Part shown: in pieces, positions 18,709-28,986 of the stretch
Position numbering within the stretch: position 1 is the stretch's first letter
How the letters are laid out: every line of letters starts with the position of its first letter
NCBI GenBank assembly: GCA_963700475.1
Contig: CAVOXR010000001.1
Coordinates: forward strand, 62,001-126,000
Reading direction: 5' to 3'
From: Prado023 sp963700475
GTDB taxonomy: Bacteria; Actinomycetota; Actinomycetes; S36-B12; CAIYMF01
Length of the DNA stretch: 64,000 bases
Made by a program: the position numbers and the translations under genes
Notes under the pieces: generated by a model
What the model was told of the DNA's origin: nothing
Database searches by the model: none
The model's input: the letters and a program-made list of their open reading frames with translations, nothing else

Positions 18709-19698
18709 GTGATCCGGCTTGCAGATGACACCACGACTTCGACAGATGACCAGACCTTCTGGGCATGGCTCACGAGCTTCTGGGGCGAGGCCCTCTACAT
18801 CGTCGTCGTCGTGATCCTTGCCGCGGTCCTTCACTTCGTCGGATCACGGGTGATCCACCGATCCGTCGAGAGGTGGATCGCCAGCGGGCGCAGCCGCGAG
18901 GACTCGCTGACCGACACCCCCGAGGCCACGGTCGAGCTGCAGTCGATGATCATGGGCCAACGACGCGAGCAGCGCGCGAAGGCTGTCGGGCAGTTGTTGC
19001 GCAGCGCCCTGGTGCTGGTCGTCTGGGGCACGGCCGGGCTGCTGATCCTCACCGAGCTGGGTGTCAACGTGGCGCCCCTGATCGCCAGCGCCGGCGTGGT
19101 CGGCGTCGCGCTGGGCTTCGGCGCCCAGACCCTGGTCAAGGACTACCTGTCCGGGTTCTTCATGATCGTCGAGGACCAGTACGGGGTCGGTGACCTCGTC
19201 GACGTCGGACCGGTGACGGGAACCGTCGAGGAGGTGGCCCTGCGGGTCACCCGGATCCGGGACCCAACGGGCGTGGTCTGGTACGTGCGCAACGGCGAGA
19301 TCCTGCGCGTGGCCAACCAGTCACAGGGCTGGACGATGGCCGCGGCCGTCATCCCGGTGTCCTACGACGCCGACCTCGAGGAGATCCGCCAGGTCGTGAT
19401 CGAGGTCGGCAACGACATGTACAACGACCCCGAGACCCGGGAGCGCATGCTCGGCCGACCCACGTTCGCCGGGGTGGAGGCGGTGTCCGGGGAGGCGATC
19501 TACGTGCGCATCGTGGTCAAGGCCCGCGCCTCCCAGCAGGTGCCGCTGACCCGCGAGCTGCGCGAGCGGCTGAAGGGCGCCTTCGACGCGCACGGTGTGG
19601 TGGTGCCCGTCCTGACCCGTCCCATGGGCTTCAACGCGGACGGTACGCCGATGACCCCCGGCTCGGTGCCGCCTGTGGGCGGAGGAGCGCCGCGGTAG
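18709..19698 (+). CDS. MscS-type mechanosensitive ion channel
   Basis: Small-conductance mechanosensitive channel family, 329 residues, opening under membrane tension to release solutes. Three membrane segments are seen: about residues 24-46 (ALYIVVVVILAAVLHFVG), 97-119 (SALVLVVWGTAGLLILTELG) and the pore helix with the Gly/Ala pattern GVVGVALGFGAQTLVKDYLSGFFMI. The beta domain follows (VEDQYGVGDLVDVG, VEEVALRVTRIRDPTGVVWYVRNGEI), then the alpha/beta vestibule domain to about residue 305 and a short Pro/Gly tail. GTG at 18709 is leaderless by its -10-like hexamer. Only three membrane helices and no periplasmic domain, as in E. coli MscS. Confidence 0.92.
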   Translation: MIRLADDTTTSTDDQTFWAWLTSFWGEALYIVVVVILAAVLHFVGSRVIHRSVERWIASGRSREDSLTDTPEATVELQSMIMGQRREQRAKAVGQLLRSALVLVVWGTAGLLILTELGVNVAPLIASAGVVGVALGFGAQTLVKDYLSGFFMIVEDQYGVGDLVDVGPVTGTVEEVALRVTRIRDPTGVVWYVRNGEILRVANQSQGWTMAAAVIPVSYDADLEEIRQVVIEVGNDMYNDPETRERMLGRPTFAGVEAVSGEAIYVRIVVKARASQQVPLTRELRERLKGAFDAHGVVVPVLTRPMGFNADGTPMTPGSVPPVGGGAPR

Positions 19699-19749
19699 GC
19701 GCTCGACCAGTTGCCACCTCCGGCGACTTGCGCAGGCATCGGGGACCGG

Positions 19750-19755
19750 CACACT
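19750..19755 (+). promoter_or_regulatory. Putative -10 element, leaderless start of the SDR/SRPBCC gene
   Basis: CACACT ends six bases before the ATG at 19762. Confidence 0.35.
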
Positions 19756-19761
19756 GGCGCC

Positions 19762-21276
19762 ATGGACCCCACCCCTGGCCGCCTGTGCCTCGTGACCGGC
19801 GCAACCGGCTACATCGGCGGGCGGCTCGTGCCCGAGCTCCTGGCGGACGGCCATCGGGTCCGCGTCCTGGCCCGCCACCCGGACCGCCTGCGCGACCTGC
19901 CCTGGCACGACGCCGTGGAGGTGGCCGTCGGTGACGCCGCTGACCCCGAGGCCCTGGCCCGCGCGATGGCCGACGTCGAGGTTGCCTACTACCTGATCCA
20001 CGCCATCGGCACGGGACCGGACTTCGAGCGCACCGAGGAGGTGGTCGCCCGCACGTTCGCCACCGTCGCGCGTGAGTCAGGCGTCCAGCGCATCGTCTAC
20101 CTGGGCGGGCTGGCCCATGACGAGAACCTCAGCGAGCACCTGCGATCCCGGGCCGAGGTCGGCGAGATCCTGCTCGCCAGCGGGGTCCCGACGGCTGCCC
20201 TCGGTGCGGCCACCGTGATCGGGTCCGGGTCGCTGTCGTTCGAGATGCTGCGCTATCTCACCGAGCGCCTCCCGGTGATGATCACGCCCCGGTGGGTGCG
20301 CACCCGGATCCAGCCGATCGCGATCCGCGACGTCCTGCGCTACCTCGTGGGGTGCGCGACGCTGCCCGCCGACGTGAACCGGACGTTCGACATCGGCGGC
20401 CCCGACATCCTCACGTACGAGCAGATGATGCAGCACTTCGCGGCCGTGTCCGGCTTGAAGAAGCGCCGCATCCTGCCGATCAACCTTCTCCAGCCAGAGC
20501 TGTCCGCCCGGTGGGTGGGCCTGGTGACGCCGGTCCCCAGCCTCATCGCTCGCCCCCTGGTGGCCTCGCTGCGCAACGAGGTCGTCTGCCAGGAGGACGA
20601 CATCCGCGCCTACGTCCCCGACCCGCCAGGCGGGTTGCTGGGGTTCGATGACTCCGTCCGGTTGGCGCTCAAGCGCGTCAAGGACGCCGACGTGGCAACC
20701 CGATGGTCCGACGCCTACATGCCCGGGGCGCCGAGCGACCCGATGCCGACCGACCCCGACTGGGCCGGCGGATCGCTGTTCACCGACGATCGCAGCGCGG
20801 TCGTGACCGCCTCCCCGGAGGCGGTCTGGGAGGTGGTCGCGTCCATCGGAGGGGACAACGGCTGGTACTCGCTGAAGTGGGCCTGGGAGGCTCGGGGTGC
20901 GTTCGACCGGCTGCTCGGTGGGCCAGGACTGCGCCGTGGCCGGCGTGACCCGCAGGAGCTGCTCGTCGGCGAGGCGTGCGACTTCTGGCGCGTCGAGGAG
21001 GTAGTCCCGGGCAGCCTGCTGCGGCTGCGTGCCGAGATGAAGGTGCCGGGCCTCGCATGGTTGGAGTTCCACGTCTCACCGGCAGCGGGCGGGGGTACGA
21101 CGCTGCGCCAGCGGGCGACGTTCTTCCCGCACGGGCTGGCGGGCCAGGCGTACTGGTACTCGGTCCTGCCCTTCCACGGGGTCGTGTTCCCGACGATGGT
21201 GACGCGGATCAGCGCCGCCGCAGTTGAGCGGGACAAGCAGTTGTCTGCCTTGAGGACTCAGGCCGGCCCCGGGTAG
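19762..21276 (+). CDS. NAD(P)-binding SDR fused to a DUF2867/SRPBCC domain
   Basis: Two-domain protein of 504 residues. Residues 1-300 are an atypical/extended short-chain dehydrogenase of the NAD-dependent epimerase/NmrA-like kind, with TGATGYIGG at residues 13-21, the ADVEVAYYLIHAIG strand and IVYLGGLA in place of the usual Ser-Tyr-Lys sequence. Residues about 335-500 match DUF2867 (SRPBCC fold, YSLKWAWEARGAFDRLLGG, GEACDFWRVEEV, LRLRAEMKVPGLAWLEF, QRATFFPHGLAGQAYWY). This fusion is well known in bacteria but has no assigned reaction. The ATG at 19762 is chosen by the SDR start and by a -10-like hexamer. The 3' end overlaps convergent glbO by 19 bases. Confidence 0.88.
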   Translation: MDPTPGRLCLVTGATGYIGGRLVPELLADGHRVRVLARHPDRLRDLPWHDAVEVAVGDAADPEALARAMADVEVAYYLIHAIGTGPDFERTEEVVARTFATVARESGVQRIVYLGGLAHDENLSEHLRSRAEVGEILLASGVPTAALGAATVIGSGSLSFEMLRYLTERLPVMITPRWVRTRIQPIAIRDVLRYLVGCATLPADVNRTFDIGGPDILTYEQMMQHFAAVSGLKKRRILPINLLQPELSARWVGLVTPVPSLIARPLVASLRNEVVCQEDDIRAYVPDPPGGLLGFDDSVRLALKRVKDADVATRWSDAYMPGAPSDPMPTDPDWAGGSLFTDDRSAVVTASPEAVWEVVASIGGDNGWYSLKWAWEARGAFDRLLGGPGLRRGRRDPQELLVGEACDFWRVEEVVPGSLLRLRAEMKVPGLAWLEFHVSPAAGGGTTLRQRATFFPHGLAGQAYWYSVLPFHGVVFPTMVTRISAAAVERDKQLSALRTQAGPG

Positions 21277-21698
21277 GTGTTCACCATGGACAGGGCCGCT
21301 CGCGTCAGGTAGTCCCAGAGCTCCGCCTCGTCCTCGGGGGCCATCCCCACGGCCGGCGCGGCCTCGTCGAGGGCAGCACGCATGTGGCGCAGCCACGCGT
21401 CGTGGGCTGCCGCGTCGACCGGGTAGGGCGCATGCCGCATCCGCAGGCGCGGGTGCCCGCGCTCCTGGGAGTAGGTCGTCGGCCCGCCCCAGTACTGCTC
21501 GAGGAACAACTGCAGCCGGTCGGCGGCCGGACCCAGGTCGTCCTCCGGGTACATCGCCCGCAGTGTCGGATCCTCGGCCACGCCGGCGTAGAACCGCCCG
21601 ACCAACAGGTCGAAGAACTCGTGGCCGCCGAACCGCTCGAAGGGCGTGGCCGCAGGGGTCTGCACGGGACGAATGTAGTCCACCGCCAGGGCCCACAT
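21258..21698 (-). CDS. glbO: Group II truncated hemoglobin
   Basis: Truncated hemoglobin of the trHbO group, about 146 residues, binding heme and O2 or NO. Landmarks: PFERFGGHEFFDLLVGRFYAGVAEDP (A, B and CD regions), LRAMYPEDDLGPAADRLQLFLEQYWGGPTTY (E helix with the Trp-Gly-Gly-Pro turn), RLRMRHAPYPVDAAAHDAWLRHM (proximal His in the F helix and the Trp of the G helix). ATG at 21698 is one option; in-frame GTGs at 21683 and 21665 are alternatives, the last one starting closer to the family N-terminus. Neighbouring the alpha-glucosidase gene, as glbO neighbours aglA in M. tuberculosis. It overlaps the upstream SDR gene end by 19 bases. Confidence 0.9.
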   Translation of the reverse strand: MWALAVDYIRPVQTPAATPFERFGGHEFFDLLVGRFYAGVAEDPTLRAMYPEDDLGPAADRLQLFLEQYWGGPTTYSQERGHPRLRMRHAPYPVDAAAHDAWLRHMRAALDEAAPAVGMAPEDEAELWDYLTRAALSMVNTYPGPA

Positions 21699-21752
21699 CC
21701 CCCACCCGAGGTGGACGTGGATTCCTCGGGGCGAACACGACAGGATGTGCCC

Positions 21753-23435
21753 ATGCCGATCACAACCGACGCGGACTGGTGGCGCAACGCCGTCATCTAT
21801 CAGGTGTACCCGAAGTCCTGGGCGGACTCCGACGGCGACGGGTTCGGCGACATCGCCGGGATCCGCAGCCGGCTGGCGCACCTGGCCCGCCTGGGCGTGG
21901 ACGCCGTCTGGTTCTCGCCCTGGTACACCTCGCCGCACGCCGACGGCGGCTACGACGTGGCGGACTTCCGCGGCATCGACCCGATGTTCGGCGACGTCGC
22001 CGACGTCGAGGCGCTCGTGGCCGAGGCCCACGACCTGGGTATCAAGGTGATCGTCGACATCGTGCCCAACCACAGCTCGGACCAGCACGTCTTCTTCCAG
22101 GAGGCGCTGGCCTCCGAACCGGGGTCGGCCGCCTGGCAGCGCTACCACTGCGTGCGGGGCGCAGACGACGGCGCCAGCCCGCCCAACGACTGGCGCTCCG
22201 CGTTCGGCGGCTCCGCATGGGACCCCGTCCTGGATGGGTCGGGGCAGCCGAGCGGGTGGTGGTACCTGCACCTGTTCGACTCCGCCCAGCCGGACTTCAA
22301 CTGGGAGCACCCCGACGTGCGCGCGGACTTCGAGGAGACGCTTCGGTTCTGGTTCGACCGCGGAGTCGACGGCTTCCGGATCGACGTGGCCACCGGTCTT
22401 GTGAAGGCGCCCGGCTACCCGCTGTCCGGTGAGGGCGAGGGACTGCACCTGACGTTCGGCGACATCCTGGACTTCCCGCAGTGGGACCAGCCCGGGGTGC
22501 ATGAGGTCTGGCGCGAGTGGCGCCGGGTCTCGAACGCCTACCACCCTCCGCGGATCTTCGTGGGTGAGGTCTGGGTCGGCACCGAGGAGGCGCTGGCCGC
22601 CTACATCCGCCCCGACGAGCTGCACACCGCGTTCAACTTCGACTACCTCAAGTGCCGCTGGGACGCCGCGCAGATGCGCGAGGTCATCGACCGCTCCCTG
22701 CACACGAGCGCCATGGTCGGCGCCCCGACGACGTGGGTCCTGGAGAACCACGACGTCCCGCGGGTCCGGACCAAGTACGGGGTCGAGGCTGCTGGCGAGC
22801 GGATGCCGCAGTCCAACACCGCCCCGGTGCCGGACGTGGTCCCCGACGATGCCCGTGGGCTGGCCCGTGCACGCGCCGGGTTGGTGTTCATGCTGGGCCT
22901 GCCCGGCTCGGCCTACCTGTACCAGGGCCAGGAGCTGGGCCTTGAGGAGGTCGTCGACCTGCCGGCCGAGTCCCGTCAGGACCCCGCCTTCCTCCGCACG
23001 GGAGGGGAGGAGGGCTTCCGCGACGGCTGCCGGGTGCCCATGCCGTGGACCCGTGACGGCGCCTCATTCGGCTTCAGCCCGACCGGGGAGTCCTGGCTGC
23101 CGATGCCCTCGCACTGGGGTGCCCTCAGCGTCGAGGCCCAGACCGGGGACCCGGAGTCGACGCTGGAGCTCACCCGCCGCGTGCTGCGCCTGCGCCGGGC
23201 TGAGCCGGCCCTCGGCGACGGCGACCTGCACTGGGTCAGCGGGCCTGGCGACGCCTGTCTCGTGCTGCGCCGACCTGCCGCCGACGAGGACCCGCACGTG
23301 CTCGTTGCGATGAACCTCGGCGACTCCCCCGCGCTCGTGCAGGCCACCGAGGTCCTCGCGTGCAGCGGTGCGGCGCCGGAGCCAGGCGACGGCGGCTTCT
23401 GGTTGGCCCCCGACACCGCCGCCTGGCTGCGCTGA
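21753..23435 (+). CDS. GH13 alpha-glucosidase (oligo-1,6-glucosidase type)
   Basis: Intracellular GH13 hydrolase of 560 residues that releases glucose from short alpha-glucosides (isomaltose, maltose, trehalose or sucrose; specificity not readable). The family regions are complete: WWRNAVIYQVYPKSWADSDGDGFGDIAG at the start, DAVWFSPWYTSPHADGGYDVADF, DIVPNHSSDQHVFF, the nucleophile in VDGFRIDVATGLVK, the acid/base in IFVGEVWVGTEE, and the third acid in WVLENHDVPRVRT; then YLYQGQELGLEEVVDLP and a C-terminal beta domain. The sequence order and position beside glbO match AglA of mycobacteria. ATG at 21753 has a weak AGGA ribosome site. It starts 54 bases from divergent glbO and converges on the transporter gene with a seven-base gap. 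Confidence 0.92.
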   Translation: MPITTDADWWRNAVIYQVYPKSWADSDGDGFGDIAGIRSRLAHLARLGVDAVWFSPWYTSPHADGGYDVADFRGIDPMFGDVADVEALVAEAHDLGIKVIVDIVPNHSSDQHVFFQEALASEPGSAAWQRYHCVRGADDGASPPNDWRSAFGGSAWDPVLDGSGQPSGWWYLHLFDSAQPDFNWEHPDVRADFEETLRFWFDRGVDGFRIDVATGLVKAPGYPLSGEGEGLHLTFGDILDFPQWDQPGVHEVWREWRRVSNAYHPPRIFVGEVWVGTEEALAAYIRPDELHTAFNFDYLKCRWDAAQMREVIDRSLHTSAMVGAPTTWVLENHDVPRVRTKYGVEAAGERMPQSNTAPVPDVVPDDARGLARARAGLVFMLGLPGSAYLYQGQELGLEEVVDLPAESRQDPAFLRTGGEEGFRDGCRVPMPWTRDGASFGFSPTGESWLPMPSHWGALSVEAQTGDPESTLELTRRVLRLRRAEPALGDGDLHWVSGPGDACLVLRRPAADEDPHVLVAMNLGDSPALVQATEVLACSGAAPEPGDGGFWLAPDTAAWLR

Positions 23436-23442
23436 GGCGCCC

Positions 23443-25023
23443 CTACATCCGGCCGATCAGCGGGGCGACGACCACCTTCACGATCATCGCCACCGGGTAG
23501 GCCAGTGCGTAGCCGAGGTTGACCCGTGGGTCGGCGCCGTTGCGCTCGTTGGCGAAGGTGAGCACCGCGGGCTGGGTCTGGAAACCGGCGATCACCCCGG
23601 CCAACCTGGGTCCGGCGATCCCGGACATCGCAGGGCCGAGCAGGGTCAGCGCGAAGGCCGCGAACCCGGTGACGAGCAGCCCGGCGATCAGGATCCGGAT
23701 CCCCTGGTCACTCTGCATGGCCGCGACCAGGTCGTCGCCGGCGTTGGTGCCGGCGTAGGCCAGGAACAGCAGGATGCCCAGCTGGTTCAGCGCGGTGGCA
23801 GCCGGGAACGGGAGCGCCCAGATGAACGGTCCGGTGCGACGCAGGCGGCCGAGCACGAGGCCCACGACGAGTGGGCCACCGGCAAGGCCGAGCGACACCG
23901 AGGCGCCTCCGGGCAGCGGGAAGACGATCACCCCGAGGAGCAGGCCGATCATGAGCCCGAGGGCGAACCCCGCACCCTCGACCTCCCCGGTTCCCCGCTC
24001 GGAGTCCCCGAGGAGGGTCGCGACGTCGTGCATCCGGTCGCGGGGCGCGACGATGCGGACCCGGTCGCCGATCTGGAGCACGAGGTCGTCGGTGGCCAGC
24101 AGGTCGATGTCGCCGCGCCGGACGCGCGTGGCAGTGGCGCCGTAGCGCCGGTACAGGCGCAGGTCGGCGATCGTCCGCCCGGCGACGTCGTGGTTGGAGA
24201 CCGCCATGCGACGGAAGTCCAGCTCGCGACGGTCCAGGGTGAGGTAGTTGGTGCTGGGGCGCCCCAGCCGCGCAGTGACGTCGTCCACGGCCGGCTGCGG
24301 CCCGATGACCGTCACGACGTCCCCGGGAGAGGGGCGGAACCCGTCCGTGGCCACGCGGACGACCCCGTCGTGCTCGGTCCGCGAGAAGATGACGTGCCCC
24401 TCCTCGACGAGCGACCCGAGGTCCGGGGCGTCGGGCTCCGTGACCCGGATGCTCTGGTGGACCAACTCGGGTGGGGCCTCGTCGGCTGCCTCGACCTCTG
24501 CCGCGTGCGGGAGCCTCGCGAGGCCCATCAGCCCGACGGCGGCGACCATCCCGAGCACGCCGCCGATGTAGGTCACCGAGTACCCGACGGTGGGCTCGTC
24601 GGAGCCCAACGACTCGATGGAGGCGGCAAGGGCCGGGGTGTTGGTCAGGGCGCCGGCGTAGAGCCCCGAGACCACCGGCCCGGTGAGCCCCATCAGGTGC
24701 CCGACCCCGACAGCCACCCCGGCTGCGGCGACGAGGATGCCCACCACCAGCAGCACGGCGCCGCGGTAGTTGCGCAGGACGTGGAAGAACTGCGGCCCGC
24801 TGCTCACGCCGATTCCGTAGGCGAAGATGGCCAGCCCGAAGACGCCCAGGATCCGGGGGATGACCAGCTCAGGGTTCCACGCCGAGGCGGCCAGCCCGAC
24901 GAACAGCACGGCCGCCGACCCGAAGGAGAAGCTTCCGAACCGGATCGACCCGAGCAGCGATCCCAGGGCCAGGACCCCGAAGAGCAGGATCAGCGGTTCC
25001 TCGATCAGAAGGTCGACACTCAT
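23443..25023 (-). CDS. AspT/YidE-type transporter with two TrkA-C domains
   Basis: Membrane protein of 526 residues with the AspT/YidE/YbjL architecture: five or six N-terminal helices (residues about 8-180), two RCK_C (TrkA-C) domains in a cytoplasmic loop (about 205-370; DVVTVIGPQPAVDDVTARLG and LVLQIGDRVRIVAPRDRMHD close each copy), and a second set of about five helices to the end. AspT exchanges aspartate for alanine; most relatives have no known substrate, so transport of an organic anion is the safest statement. ATG at 25023 (MSVDLLIEEP) is chosen over an upstream start because the preceding 21 codons lack family similarity. It ends seven bases from the convergent glucosidase gene. Confidence 0.88.
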   Translation of the reverse strand: MSVDLLIEEPLILLFGVLALGSLLGSIRFGSFSFGSAAVLFVGLAASAWNPELVIPRILGVFGLAIFAYGIGVSSGPQFFHVLRNYRGAVLLVVGILVAAAGVAVGVGHLMGLTGPVVSGLYAGALTNTPALAASIESLGSDEPTVGYSVTYIGGVLGMVAAVGLMGLARLPHAAEVEAADEAPPELVHQSIRVTEPDAPDLGSLVEEGHVIFSRTEHDGVVRVATDGFRPSPGDVVTVIGPQPAVDDVTARLGRPSTNYLTLDRRELDFRRMAVSNHDVAGRTIADLRLYRRYGATATRVRRGDIDLLATDDLVLQIGDRVRIVAPRDRMHDVATLLGDSERGTGEVEGAGFALGLMIGLLLGVIVFPLPGGASVSLGLAGGPLVVGLVLGRLRRTGPFIWALPFPAATALNQLGILLFLAYAGTNAGDDLVAAMQSDQGIRILIAGLLVTGFAAFALTLLGPAMSGIAGPRLAGVIAGFQTQPAVLTFANERNGADPRVNLGYALAYPVAMIVKVVVAPLIGRM

Positions 25024-25128
25024 GGGCCCACGATAGGTCGTGGGCCAGGGCGCGCCGGACTGCGTTGGTCCCGCATCGGGGGCCAACGACCCGGACCGGA
25101 CGGCCCGGGAATGCCGAAGCCGCCGGGA

Positions 25129-25761
25129 TCAGTACCCGCGCGAGTGGTCGCCCGCTTCCGCGCCGGCCAGCGCCTCGGTGAACTCCGCCGAGGTCATCGG
25201 CTTGGAGAACATCGGGTAGTCGTACTTGATGGCGTTTGCGTGCTCCTCCATGCTGGTTGCCCCGAGGCAGTCGGTCAGCGTGACGACCTCGAAGCCCTTC
25301 TCGTAGGCCGAGCGCATGGTCGACTCCACGCAGCAGTTGGTCAGGAACCCCGCCAGGGCCACGGTCTGCACGCCCTTGCTGCGCAGGATGAAGTCAAGGT
25401 TGGTGCTGGCGAATGCATCGAGCCCGCGCTTGCCCTCGAGCACGATGTCGCCCTCCTGGGGCGCCACATCCTCGACAATCTCGGCCCCCCAGGCGCCCTT
25501 GACGAAGGAGTTCGTGTCCACGACGCCCTTGAGGATCCCGTAGGGGTGCGAGGTGATCTCGTTGTAGCCCTCGGCGAACTGGATCGGCGAGTGGATGATG
25601 GTGGCGCCTGCAGCCCGCGCGGCGGCGATGGCGGCCTGCGTGTTCTCGATCATCGACGTGGCCTCCATGACCTCGGCGACGGCGCCGTGGAGGGAGCCTC
25701 CCTCGCTGGTGAAGTCGTTCTGGAACTCGATGAGAACAAGGGCGGACGTGGATGCGTCCAT
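25129..25761 (-). CDS. Isochorismatase-like cysteine hydrolase
   Basis: Isochorismatase/nicotinamidase superfamily hydrolase of 210 residues. The catalytic triad is visible as Asp in LVLIEFQNDFTSEGG, Lys in VLEGKRGLDAF, and Cys in AGFLTNCCVESTMRSAYEKGF, with the superfamily cis-peptide turn before the Cys helix. The last part (SMEEHANAIKYDYPMFSKPMTSAEF) is typical of the cysteine hydrolases of unknown substrate rather than nicotinamidase, whose metal-binding residues I do not see in full. The ATG at 25761 has an AGGAGGAT ribosome site. It is divergent from the FAD/4Fe-4S dehydrogenase gene. Confidence 0.88.
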   Translation of the reverse strand: MDASTSALVLIEFQNDFTSEGGSLHGAVAEVMEATSMIENTQAAIAAARAAGATIIHSPIQFAEGYNEITSHPYGILKGVVDTNSFVKGAWGAEIVEDVAPQEGDIVLEGKRGLDAFASTNLDFILRSKGVQTVALAGFLTNCCVESTMRSAYEKGFEVVTLTDCLGATSMEEHANAIKYDYPMFSKPMTSAEFTEALAGAEAGDHSRGY

Positions 25762-25927
25762 GGCGATCCTCCTGGGAGTGGATGCGGGGAGTGGGACTGG
25801 CATCGCCACGCTAGCCCGGCACGGGCCCGGGAGTCGATGCGGCGGGAGGCTCCCTCCCGTGATCCACAGCGACTGTCCGGCCGTGCACATCAGGACATCC
25901 GTCGTCGGGGATGGAAGCCTGCTGCCC

Positions 25928-28854
25928 ATGCGCAAGCTGTTCGAGCCCCCCGCGGACACCTACCTCGTCGAGCACCCGACACCCACCGCCGACCGCGCCC
26001 CCGACCATCTGGCCGCCGGCACCCGGCCCCAGCTGCGCGAGGACCTCGAGCAGCTCCTCGGTGACCCTGCCGTGGTGCTCAGCCGGGGGTTCGACCTCGT
26101 CCGCTTCGCCACCGACGCCAGCCCGTACCGGATGTTCCCCCAGGTCGTGGTCCTGGCCCGCGACGTCAGCGACATCCAGAAGGTCCTGGCCTACGGGCAC
26201 GCGCACTCGATCCCCGTGACGTTCCGCGCCGCCGGGACCAGCCTGTCCGGGCAGTCCCAGGGCGACGGGATCCTCGTCGAGGTCATGCGGCACTGGATCG
26301 GGTGCACCGTGGAGGACGGCGGCCGGACCCTGCGGAGCAAGCCGGGGACCATCCTGGCCCGGGCCAACGCGGCCCTCAAGCGCCACGGATACCGGCTGGG
26401 ACCCGACCCCGCGTCGAAGGCCGCCGCCACGATCGGCGGCGTCGTGGCCAACAACGCCAGCGGGATGTGCTGCGGCACGGTGGAGAACTCGTACCAGACA
26501 CTGCGGTCGATGACCATCGTGCTGCCGTCGGGGACGGTCGTGGACACGGGTGCGGCGGATGCGGAGGAGCGCCTGGCGCAGGCTGAGCCCGCCATCGCGG
26601 CGGGGCTGGGCGACATCCGCGAGGCGATCCTGGCCGACCCCGCGACGGCCGACCGGATCCGGACGAAGTTCCGGATCAAGAACACGACCGGCTACTCGAT
26701 GAACGCCTTCCTCGACTCCGACACCCCGGTTCAGATCCTGCGCCGACTGATGGTGGGCTCCGAGGGCACCCTCGGATTCATCGCCGAGGTCGTCTTCGAC
26801 ACCGTCCGTGACGACGCCCACCACCTCACCTCGCTCATGCTGTTCCCGGACATGGAGGCCGCCTGCTCGGCGGTGGCGCCCTTCGTCGCCGCTGGGGCGG
26901 CTGCCGTGGAGCTGATGGACCGCGCCTCGATCGCCGCGGTTCGCGGCCGTCCAGGGGTGCCCGCGCGTTGGGACGGCCTGCCCACGACCGCCACCGGCCT
27001 GCTCGTGGAGTTCCGCGACGAGACACCCGAGCAATCCGCACAGTCCGAGGCCAGCGCCGTGGCCCTGCTGGCTGGCCTGAACCTGCTGGAGCCGACCACG
27101 TTCACCCGCGACGTCGAGCTGTCCGCCCAGTACTGGGTGATCCGAAACGGCCTGCTGGCCAGCGTCGGCGGCGCCCGGCCGTCAGGGACGTCGTTCATCC
27201 TCGAGGACGTCTGCTTCCCACCCGAGCGCCTGGCCGAGGGGGCACTGGCCCTGCAGGAGCTGTTCGCGCGCCACGACTACGACGCGGTGATCTTCGGCCA
27301 CGCGTCGGCCGGCAACCTGCACTTCCTGGTCACGCCGTGGTTGCGGGACGAGGCCGACATCGCGCGCTTCGACGCGTTCCTGTGCGACGTCGTGGCTGTG
27401 GTGACCGAGCGGTTCGACGGGTCGCTCAAGGCCGAGCACGGCACGGGTCGCAACATCGCACCGTTCGTCGAGACCGAGTGGGGCGCCACCATCACCGGGC
27501 ACATGCGTGCGGTGAAGCGGCTGATCGACCCGCACGGCGTGCTGTCGCCGGGGGTGGTGCTCACCGATGATCCGGCGGCCCACCTGCAGAACCTCAAGAC
27601 AGCCCCGCCCATCGAGGAGCTCGCCGATCGATGCATCGAGTGCGGCTTCTGCGAGAGCGTGTGCCCCAGCCGGCGGGTGACCACCACCCCCCGCCAGCGC
27701 ATCGCCCTGCGCCGGGAGATGGTGCGCCAGCCCGTGGGCTCGCCGGTCGCCGAGGAACTCGCCGGCGCCTATGCGTACGACGCGGTGCAGACGTGCGCCG
27801 GCGACGGCACATGCTCCCTGGCCTGCCCGGTGGGGATCAACACCGGCGACCTCATGAAGTCCTTCCGGGTGAAGGCCCATCCCGGCGCCCGCGCAGGGCA
27901 TCGCGCTGACCGTCGCCAAGCGCTACCGGCTCATGCAGCGGGCCGGCCGCATCGCGCTGCGCACCGCGCACGGCGTCGGGTCGGTGACCGGTGACGGGTT
28001 GATCAGCGGCGGTCACCGACGCGGGCCGGGCGGTGGCGAGCCCTGACCTGATCCCCCGCTGGCTTCCGGAGATCCCGGGCTCGGCCCCGAGGAAGCTTCC
28101 CGAGACCGCCCGCGTGGGCGCGTCGGCCGTGTACTTCCCGGCGTGCATCAACCGGATCTTCGGCAACCCCGGGTCCATGCCCGAGAGGCCGAGCCTGCCG
28201 GAGGTCGTGGTGGCCCTGGCCGCGCGAGCCGGTGCGCCCGTCTGGATCCCCGAGGACGTGGGGGGCCTGTGCTGCGGGACGGTGTGGCACTCCAAGGGCT
28301 ACGACCGCGGGAACCGGTACATGGCGAACGCCGTCGTGGAGCACCTGTGGCGTTGGACCGATGGCGGTCGCCTGCCCGTCGTGGTCGATGCCACGTCGTG
28401 CACGTTCGGGCTGGTCCACGAGGTGGAGCCCTACCTCGAGGGTCCCGCCGTCGCCCAGCACCGGGCGCTGCGGATCCTCGACTCGATCCAGTGGGCGCGC
28501 GATGAACTGCTGCCCCGGCTCGAGGTCCGGGAGAAGGTCGGCTCGGCAGTCATCCACGCCACCTGCGCGGGCACGCACCTGGGCCTCGGCGGGGCGCTGG
28601 CCGACGTGGCAGGGGCGCTGGCCGACGAGGTCACCGTCCCGGTGTACGGGACCTGCTGCGGGTTCGCGGGTGACCGCGGGATGCTGCACCCGGAGCTGGC
28701 CGACGGCGCCGGCGCGGAACAGGCCGCAGAACTCGCGGGACAGGAGTTCGACGCCTACCTGTGCTCCAACCGCACCTGCGAACTGGGAATGACCCGGGTC
28801 ATCGGCCACGACTACGCGTCGTTCCTGTTCCTGCTGGACTCGGCGACCCGGTAG
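25928..28854 (+). CDS. FAD/4Fe-4S 2-hydroxyacid (D-lactate type) dehydrogenase, two frameshifts
   Basis: Fused FAD-binding and iron-sulfur protein of about 975 residues, the usual length of quinone-linked D-lactate/D-2-hydroxyacid dehydrogenases. Order: PCMH FAD domain (VPVTFRAAGTSLSGQSQGDG, ATIGGVVANNASGMCCG), FAD-oxidase C domain (SLKAEHGTGRNIAPFVE), two Fe-S motifs (CIECGFCESVCPS and CAGDGTCSLACPVG), then a CCG domain (GGLCCGTVWHSKGY and TCCGFAGDRGM). The frame shifts by +1 at about 27890 and again at about 28008; the peptide between (AQGIALTVAKRYRLM) and after (AVTDAGRAVASPDLIPRW) reads well, so single extra bases are likely sequence errors. ATG at 25928 begins MRKLFEPPADTYL. Substrate inferred from the family only. 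Confidence 0.85.
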
Positions 28855-28986
28855 CGACCGGCAGGGCAGACGCCGCCGGGCCGGCACAGGCCGTCCGCCA
28901 CCGCCGGTATGGGCAAACCACCGACGGGTAGGGCTTCCTCGCGCCCACCCGTGGGCGAGGACGTCCCCCCAGCCCAGGAGAACCCG